Origin: Ampelocalamus luodianensis | Taxonomy: Eukaryota > Streptophyta > Magnoliopsida > Poales > Poaceae | Assembly: GCA_036346255.1 (NCBI GenBank) | Contig: CM070626.1 | Coordinates: 15,648,001 to 15,712,000, forward strand | Length of the DNA stretch: 64,000 nt | Direction of reading: 5' to 3' | Shown here: one piece after another, positions 56,393 to 64,000 of the stretch | Layout: each line of letters opens with the position of its first letter | Position numbering within the stretch: position 1 is the stretch's first letter | The notes under the pieces: generated by a model | The model's input: only the letters and a program-made list of their open reading frames with translations | The model's database searches: none | Told to the model about the DNA's origin: nothing | Translations under genes and position numbers: made by a program

Positions 56393-59038
56393 TGTAACAC
56401 CCCAGCTCAACATTGAGCCTGGAATGCTACTAAAATTAAATTAAACTAAGCTAAACTAAGACCAATTACAAAATCTCGACAAAACCTCCTTTGTATAGTC
56501 GCCTATACCGAGGTTCTAACAATTGATCAAGGCATTTATCAATATAATCATAATCAGTTCATTCAAGCGTGTAGAATAATAACATAAACATAACCAAAAC
56601 TTTCTATTCTCATTATTACGCTTAATCGAAACTCAAACTATCCATAGCTTCTAATGTAAACATAACATTTAACAATAATTTCATAATCCAATTCACTCAT
56701 GCATAAGAGATAATCATAGGAATGTAATCAAATTAACACTATTCTCACAACCATAATCAGAATCATAAAACAACCATGGGTATTTCTCAGCAGTCTATTT
56801 ATTCTTATATGAAGCTAAATGACAATTGCTTTAATGTTGTGAGGTAGTGCGTGCTTTCCAATTCATCTACTCCCTCCCATGCATGCCAGTCTTGCCAGTT
56901 GTACCTAAAACACATCAAAGCAAGAGTGAGCCCAAAGACTCAGCAAGTACCAATAAAGCTAAGCAAGTTAACATTCATAGCATCAATAATCCAAGATGAA
57001 CAATGCACCAGAGTAAAGCCTTCATGCTCATGTGTATGCAACCAATGCAATGCACCTTTTTAACTTTATCTCTTTTCGCATTTTACCGGTAATGCGGGGT
57101 ATACAACCGTCGCTGTGTACCCTTGCCTGTGCCCTCTGGCACAGGGACCAAAAGCCTATACACCACATGTATAGGGACCTTTGCCCATCATCTGAATGAT
57201 GGGGACCTCTTTGCTCATAGCCCACATTGCACCAATGTGGGGACCTCAAGCCGTCAATACATGACGGGGACTCAACGAATGCATGCTTGGTCACCACGTG
57301 ACCAAGCTTCAAAGATGATCTCAATATGCACATGCACAACATCTATTCATCATCAATATACCAAGTACAATAACAACGGACATAAATAGAGCATAATCAT
57401 ACTTGGGGTATTCACCAATCTCAATATAAACATCATGCCAGCAACCTTACTTTGCTATCATATATCAAAAACATGCATGTATGACCAAGTCTCCAACACG
57501 ATTGGAACATGCAATTGCTCCATGCCCACGTCTTTCATATACACGAATTTAACATGTACATAACAACATGTAAGATTTAGCAACGCTCAAGGAAAACATT
57601 AACCATAGCTTGCATTCATCAAGATAAAAGGAAAACTCATTACGCTAACATTCGTGCAAGGCTACAACAAGCAATCACCACAATCATATCATACAACCGA
57701 AAATACGCTATAACCCGAATACTTGCCTCAACCGTGCGAAAACGGCGGACGCGAAGTGGGAGCTGCCCTTGGGATCTCGCTGCCACCTGGACGAGAAGAT
57801 AACCCCAAACTAAGACTAGCATTCTGGACCAAAATCATACATAACATTACAATCGAAATCGCTAACTTCTTATCATTTCTAATTTTTTTCTAATTTCTAG
57901 CGGTCGGTCACTGCAGACAGCAGACTTCAAAAATTCATAACTTTCTGCTCAGGAGTCCAAATAGGATGATCTTGGACAATCTGAAAAGGTAATTGAAATG
58001 TCTAAATAAACTTAGTTGGGGAGACCCTCTGATTCGGCCATCTACCAGACCTACCAATCTATTTAATCAGAGCAAATATTTCACGTCGGGTTTCTGGACA
58101 GCGACAAAGAAACTATCATAACTTCTCTACGTTCGTCCAAATTCAGTGATCTTTAGCTTTCCTGAAAGCTAAGAGGATTAGCCTCGTTTTTCGTTATGGT
58201 GAGACCCTCTGAAAACCCTCTAACAGCATGTTTAAAACAGGTTAATCCAAACTGTCTGTTCATCTTCTTCCCAGAAACACAGTCACACCATTAAATTCAT
58301 AACTATTGCTACCGAAGTCGGAATGACCTGATTCTTGTCGGCAATGAAAGGTAATTACGATATCTACAACTTTCTAGGAGACACCCAGACCCAATTCTGC
58401 CTCTAACATAATCAAAAACAACAATCTTCTCTGCTGCAGAAAACCGACGAACTGTCAACCGAAAATGAACAACTAGAAAACGACCCCAAAACAAAGAATC
58501 ACGGGATACCCTTGCTGAGACGCAGCGAAGGCACGCTGTGCGGATGATCACCACGAGTTCCCGGTTGCGGATCCTTCTTCCTCTCCCTTTCTTCTCTCCC
58601 TTCTTCCCTTCTCTTCTTTTCTTCCTTCTTGGCCGCCACCCAAAAGGGGTCACCTTCTTCTTCCCTTGGCCGGTGCCATGGGGAATAGGGAGATGCTAGG
58701 GAGGAGGTGCTAGGGAGGCGCAAGATGGAGGAGGCAGCCAAGGGGAGGCGTGGGAGAGGAGGAGGTGGCGGCTCAAGGGAGGAGTGGAGGAGTGAGAGGT
58801 GGGGAGGTGGGGCTAGGGTTTGGGGAGTGGCACCCCCATGGCCGGCCACCCCCTTTTCCTCATGGGCCGGGCCCAAGCCTGAGTTGGAGTGGAACAATGA
58901 AAATCCCTCTCAAAAAGATGAATTGTGAAATTTCTGTTGGTCCCTCTCGAAAATCCATTAAATTCTCTCCCGTAAGATTAATCTTCCCGAACATTTAATC
59001 TCTCCGACTATTTGCTTGTCACAATATCGGGTATTACA
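56393..59038 (-). repeat. 3' LTR of the LARD-like element
   Basis: TG...CA ends are tgtaacacc and tattaca. It includes a splice-like block (about 56900-56960), the hairpin cassette at 57078-57306 and a CT-rich stretch near 58570-58640. Open frames at 58309-58998 are on both strands in low-complexity sequence and are not genes. Confidence 0.93.
57078..57306. repeat. Serial hairpin cassette in the 3' LTR
   Basis: Eight consecutive inverted repeats: GCATT/AATGC, GGTATAC/GTGTACC (one wobble), CCTGTGC/GCACAGG, CCTATAC/GTATAGG, CCCATCAT/ATGATGGG, CCCACATT/AATGTGGG, CCGTCA/TGACGG and CTTGGTC/GACCAAG. Hairpins three to six are each followed by ggacc or gggacc and the seventh by ggac. Loops are 4-10 nt. 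Confidence 0.9.
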
Positions 59039-59052
59039 TTCTACCCTCTTAA
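59039..59052 (-). other. Probable polypurine tract of the LARD-like element
   Basis: Sense AAGAGGGTAGAA abuts the 3' LTR, in the expected place for the plus-strand primer. Confidence 0.7.
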
Positions 59053-62000
59053 CGTGATTCGACCCGAATCTAAACGCGAAACTTCCCAAAGAAAACCACG
59101 ACTAGAACTTAACAACAGATACCAAAGCGATCAACTCCTACTAAACTCGCCACGTGAGACTTCAACTCTCAAGTGACCTCTCTCCAACGAAGAGACCACA
59201 ACACCAAGACGTAAATCGACGCTCGTACTAACGCTCCACTCGACATTCCGGTACACTCACGGACAAGACTCGAGGGTAAGACCTCACTCGATGGTTAACG
59301 GTGCAATCGAAACCTCAAACTCGGATCTCCTGTATTCACTCAACACCGAACATACAAGACGTTACGCACTCACAGACGACTCGAGACGATCCTGGCGATG
59401 CGCCAACTAGCTTAAAACAACCCAATGTATCTTGGGTTAAACCTCCCAAAGATACCGAACCACACGACATGCACATAGAACACAGAACTCGTGTTCCACC
59501 GCTCAATTATACTCCTCACTAAAGCAAAAATCACCTCCTTTAACCAGAAACACACAACAACAATACTCTTCCTAAACACACTCTTTTACCAAAGAAAGCT
59601 CAACTGAAAATGAAGAACTCTCAACGCAACCAAACGTTACCAACTCGGTACTAAAAGGAGTCAAATTCAAAATCGATGATTTAACACGAAAATCTTTCCA
59701 CCTTCAATTAGAAAATTTGCAAATAAACACCACGATCGCTAAAAGAGAAACCACTGATTAACCAAATACATCATTTCTTTTATTCTTTCGAACCGATAAG
59801 AATCATATATACCAAAATCGAGTCAAACTCAACTTACGAAAGATATTGGTCAACAACACAAAACTCAAACGAGAATCGAGGAAACAATTCACTCCTTTGA
59901 GGAAGTATCAAATTCTCAAGATCTCTTTTAAGAATAAAATCTCTCTCAACTTTGGAGTTTCATTCATCACAAACACACTAACTCATCTTTCTTAACTTTA
60001 CATTCTCAATGTTACACTCAAGTTGAAATACATCATCCACAATTCCGTATAAAGGCTCTATCGACGCCGCAAACTTTATCTCAACAACTCCTCTATCTAC
60101 ATGATTAATTTGACAGATGACTTCCAATGCATCTCAAAATAGATTACACACGCAATCACATCTCCTCGATGTTTTAGAAATAAACAACTTGGAATTCACA
60201 GCTCTCACAGTCATATACTTTCTCTAAAAGGGCTCTATCAATGATTATCTCACTGTTCGAAACCCACCCTTAATCTACCTCCTCTACACATAATCATTGG
60301 GTGCCCCAAGTCCTAGCATAAAATTGCAAAGCCCAAATTAAACTCCAAGATTCCTACAACGAACTTCTCATATAAAAGATAGGGAAATCCTCAGATTAAA
60401 TCCGTAAAATCCCATAATTCCAACATACTCTCTCATTAACATCATCATGAAAATATTTTCTTGACCAGTTTACCTTTACAAAGATTATAACCCTCAGAAG
60501 GTTACTCATTTAAAGCCAAATCACTCTTGACGTTACTCAATATTTTCCATTATCCCATTAATTAACATGACGATTTGATTACTTTGTAACCCCACTCTCA
60601 TTAAACCACATCATCAAGAATAACTTTCATAGCCTCGCAATACTACCAAATTGCGATACTCTAATAAATTGATTCAGATTTCCATACTTGCTAATTCTAA
60701 TGCTCGGTCAAAAAGAACACCAAATCTTGAACTACAACTTGTTATAAGTCCTACTAGTTGCGACAACGAAATCTGTTAGCTCCAAAGACAAATATTCTTT
60801 TTAACTCAAATCCTCTCCAAGAATTATTCTAATAAATCGATTTATTACTCCAAGCCTCTCAGACGACTTGACACCTAAGGGTTCATCAAACCATCTACTA
60901 GGCCACCACTATCTAGATGCCAAGACACCACCTACGAGACTTTACAATACAGATCGGTTAACCCTTTCTTAGAAGAAGAGGCAAATAGAAATAAGTTTCA
61001 GCTCAAAAGAAAACGTTACCACTTACAGTAGTTACAAGATCAAGAGAAACAATCAGATAAAACGGTTCTCGAAAACCAAAAGATATGATCAAAGTTGAGG
61101 CGCACGCCCCACAATCGAGAATATCAAACCTCGAGCGAGAATAAAACATCGCTTTTAGAATTCGGAAAACTCTTATGGGCAAGAACAAAAGTTTTAGACA
61201 AACTTCAATATTCTGCAAGTTATGAAACTTTACTTAAATCTCAAATACTTCCACTTTACTCGATTTTAGTTGGTTATAGCATCACCATGGCATTTCCGAC
61301 AAAGAGTAATTGAAGATCACAACACCTATTCCACTTAGGAACTAATAAAACCTCTCAACACGTCACTTTGCTCTAAACAAATTCAGCTATCACATCAACA
61401 TGAGGTCTGAAAGATCACAAATGCGAACTAGAAACATATTCAATTAATTAACATCAAGAGCGATCCAATCCTTTATACAAAACATTCAATATTATCATCA
61501 TAATCCCTACTCGACAATCACACTAGTAATGTAACAATACACTCTTAGCGAGACTCATCATAGCCTCTTATCCCATCATAAATTTCTCCAAAGGAAACAC
61601 AAGCCACAAGGTTGAAACAAGCCTATTTTAACTAGTTCATACTATCAAATGATACTTTCGCAAAGCACACACATCGAGGCCACTTACTCAATCACCCACT
61701 CAACCATTAGTGTTACTCACACCCGCTCCAACTGTCATTAACAATTGTCAATTGTATGAATCATGTATACAAATAGGGTCCTACTTCTGTTTGTAGTCGC
61801 GTAACCATCTATAAACACAAAGTCAACATTTAATAATCTCATCGCCTGTACAACAGGGTTTCACAACATGCTACCTCAACGTTCGTCTAATCTAATATAC
61901 ATGTTTTTAATCTAGCAATTATGTATGATCATCAAGTAACTAATTTACGAAAATTTCCAATCTGATATCCTCTAAAGCATCGTTCAAACACATTCTTAAC

Positions 62001-62952
62001 ATAACCCTCACTAATGGGTAAGCTAATCCATAGAGATACATTACTCCATGCTATTCAATAAATCTACCTGATTCTACAATCCTAACGATCAGACCAATTC
62101 ATCAGAATACCACACCTCTTAATAACTCTATTGATTCCAACTAATTATTATCGTACTCATAGTCACAGCTCATCAAGAACCACCAAGGACAACCTCCACT
62201 TATTCAACTTTCTTTGATAAGGACCTTAGTTAAGATCGATCATGCACAAACTGCGATCTTAACTTGAAACTCATAACACAACCATTAATATTCAACGCTC
62301 AAAATACCCAAAAGAGATACGTTGAGTCAAAGCCTTCATGAACTAAAGGACTTACAAAAGAAACTTTCATTAACCAAAACATCAAGCGAATAAATAGGTC
62401 AAGCTTTCCAATAAGAAAAATAAAACTCCCCTACAAAAGTCAATCTTGACAATTAGCAAAATTCACCAATCGCGAGAATAACTCAACGGTTGGGAAAAAC
62501 AATAGTTGATTTACGGGGCAAATTAAGCCAAAGGAAACACACCAAACGTTTCAAAGAAACCCATCAATCGCAACCGGATAAGAGTTGACCAAATTCAAAT
62601 TCAGGGAAGAGAACAACTTTTCTAAAGATTCTCGCTATCGACACCTGTACTAAGATATCCGGGGTAGCACTTCTCTATACCCACTCCACGCACGGTGGTG
62701 TAACCTGGTAAAGCCCAGGGTCACAACCACGACCTTAACCTCTCAACAACGACTAATCCCACTCATAATAATCATAATAATTAATTAATAAGCAACCAAA
62801 CTCAATTCATATCAGCAATAATCAAAACGATATAACGGAAACGTAAATGCAAAGATTGACCCATCCCCATCCTACTGTGCTCAGTGTGTCAAACTTTTAA
62901 GTTGATTAACATTAGCAATTTTTTTTATATCTAGTCACCACGGACCTACACC
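59053..62952 (-). other. Non-coding interior of the LARD-like element
   Basis: This is AT-rich sequence with no open stretch above 73 codons and no zinc knuckle, RT, integrase or chromodomain motif seen on either strand. Near 62660-62700 is a tacccactccacgcacggtgg block close to the leader end. No host gene is apparent. Confidence 0.65.
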
Positions 62953-62963
62953 GCTCGATACCA
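62953..62963 (-). other. Degenerate primer-binding site (tRNA-iMet type)
   Basis: Sense TGGTATCGAGC resembles TGGTATCAGAGC with one base missing, just outside the 5' LTR start. The missing A in a CAGA context fits other small losses seen between repeat copies. Confidence 0.7.
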
Positions 62964-62966
62964 ATC

Positions 62967-64000
62967 AGTAACCTGACCAACATTGAGCCTGGAATGCTAC
63001 TAAAATTAAATTAAACTAAGCTAAACTAAGACCAATTACAAAATCTCGACAAAACCTCCTTTGTATAGTCGCCTATACCGAGGTTCTAACAATTGATCAA
63101 GGCATTTATCAATATAATCATAATCAGGTTCATTCAAGCGTGTAGAATAATAACATAAACATAACCAAAACTTTCTATTCTCATTATTACAGCTTAATCA
63201 AACTCAAACTATCCATAGCTTCTAACAGTAAACATAACATTTAACAATAATTTCATAATCCAATTCACTCATGCATAAGAGATAATCATAGGAATGTAAT
63301 CAAATTAACACTATTCTCACAACCATAATCGAATCATAAAACAACCATGGGTATTTCTCAACAGATCTATTTATTCTTATATGAAGCTAAATGACAATTG
63401 CTTTAATGTTGTGAGGTAGTGCGTGCTTTCCAATTCATCTACTCCTCCCATGCATGCCAGTCTTGCGCTTGTACCTAAAACACATCAAAGCAAGAGTGAG
63501 CCCAAAGACTCAGCAAGTACCAACAAGGCTAAGCAAGTTAACATTCATAGCATCAATAATCCAAGATGAACAATGCACCGAGTAAAGCCTTCATGCTCAT
63601 GTGTATGCAACCAATGCAATGCACCTTTTAACTTTATCTCTTTCGCATTTTACGGTAATGCGGGGTATACAACCGTCATTGTGTGCCTTGCTCGCGTGCC
63701 TCCGCACAGGGACCAAAAGCCTATACACCACATGTATAGGGACCTTGCCCATCATCCGAATGATGGGGACCTCTTTGCTCATAGCCCACATTGCACCAAT
63801 GTGGGGACCTCAAGCCCGTCAATACATGACGGGGACCTCAACGAATGCATGCTTGGTCACCACGTGACCAAGCTTCAAGATGATCTCAATATGCACATGC
63901 ACAACATCTATTCATCATCAATATACCAAGTACAATAACAACGGACATAAATAGAGCATAATCATACTTGGGGTATTCACCAATCTCAATATAAACATCA
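62967..64000 (-). repeat. 5' LTR of the LARD-like element, truncated by the window
   Basis: From caacattgagcctgg onward it follows 56408-57460 almost base for base. The first bases (agtaacctgacc) differ from tgtaacaccccagct at the other LTR. Confidence 0.9.
63645..63872. repeat. Serial hairpin cassette in the 5' LTR
   Basis: It has the same hairpin order as 57078-57306, with CCCGTCA/TGACGGG complete here. The second and third hairpins are partly degraded. Confidence 0.88.

Larger units (their letters stand above)
56393..64000 (-). mobile_element. LARD-like long-LTR element (Gypsy-type ends), runs off window
   Basis: A 2646-bp LTR (56393-59038) starts tgtaacaccccagc and ends gggtattaca on the plus strand. 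The same sequence starts again near 62967 and is nearly identical to the window end, so it is the 5' LTR of a minus-strand element. A purine-rich tract and a primer-binding site border a 3.9-kb interior in which I found no gag or pol motif on either strand. Long LTRs with a non-coding interior define LARDs. An alternative is a normal Del/Tekay element whose coding region is too decayed to see. Confidence 0.75.

Noticed and set aside
58309..58998. Frames of 73-132 codons in CT/GA-rich sequence
   Set aside because: Low-complexity part of the LARD-like LTR, open on both strands.

Overview
The window is plant nuclear DNA, almost certainly from a grass (Poaceae). The evidence is a spliced plant DUF1218 gene with GT-AG introns, Copia elements of the Angela/BARE and SIRE types, long-LTR Gypsy elements of Del/Tekay type, a plant L1 LINE, a MULE and short Ac/Ds-like sequence. 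No species is assigned. Most of the 64 kb is nested transposable elements. The only apparently intact host gene is the three-exon DUF1218 gene at 24702-25944 (minus strand). I saw no rRNA, tRNA, CRISPR array or bacterial feature.

Layout. 1-1701: non-genic flank. 1702-10330: complete Angela-like Copia (minus), nearly identical 1.6-kb LTRs, target-site duplication (TSD) aaatc. 10446-10938: Ac/Ds-like non-autonomous sequence. 11149-23910: an L1 LINE (plus) bounded by a 16-bp TSD and split by three insertions: a SIRE-type solo LTR (11379-13000), a short Copia solo LTR (13652-14223) and an old Angela-type solo LTR (15091-20478). The last of these was itself opened by a Del/Tekay-like LTR (about 16158-20006). 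23927-29106: gene-bearing island with the DUF1218 gene, a duplicated upstream segment, a 35-bp minisatellite and a decayed SQD2-like glycosyltransferase fragment. 29107-38693: SIRE-like Copia (minus, TSD catta) lacking most of RT and all of RNase H. 39319-46292: Copia (minus, TSD caaac) with short LTRs, non-canonical LTR ends and a GC-rich leader. 46500-48112: small non-autonomous LTR element with 123-bp LTRs. About 48113-54250: an older Copia relic whose gag is split by a Gypsy-type solo LTR (50364-52482, TSD ccaat). 54567-56171: Pack-MULE with long terminal inverted repeats and a perfect 9-bp TSD, carrying a BAM/CLAVATA1-type LRR receptor-kinase fragment. 56236-56392: start of another LTR. 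From 56393 past the window end: a long-LTR element with about 3.9 kb of non-coding interior, resembling a LARD.

The most unusual structure is a cassette of seven to eight consecutive short hairpins, punctuated by GGGACC, in the LTRs of the last Gypsy-like family (50923-51121, 57078-57306, 63645-63872). Arm sequences differ between subfamilies while pairing is kept. Nesting gives a relative insertion order, and the three complete Copia elements with near-identical LTRs are the youngest large insertions. Small indels between LTR copies cluster in CAG/CTG and C/G-run contexts, so some frameshifts in young elements may be consensus errors.
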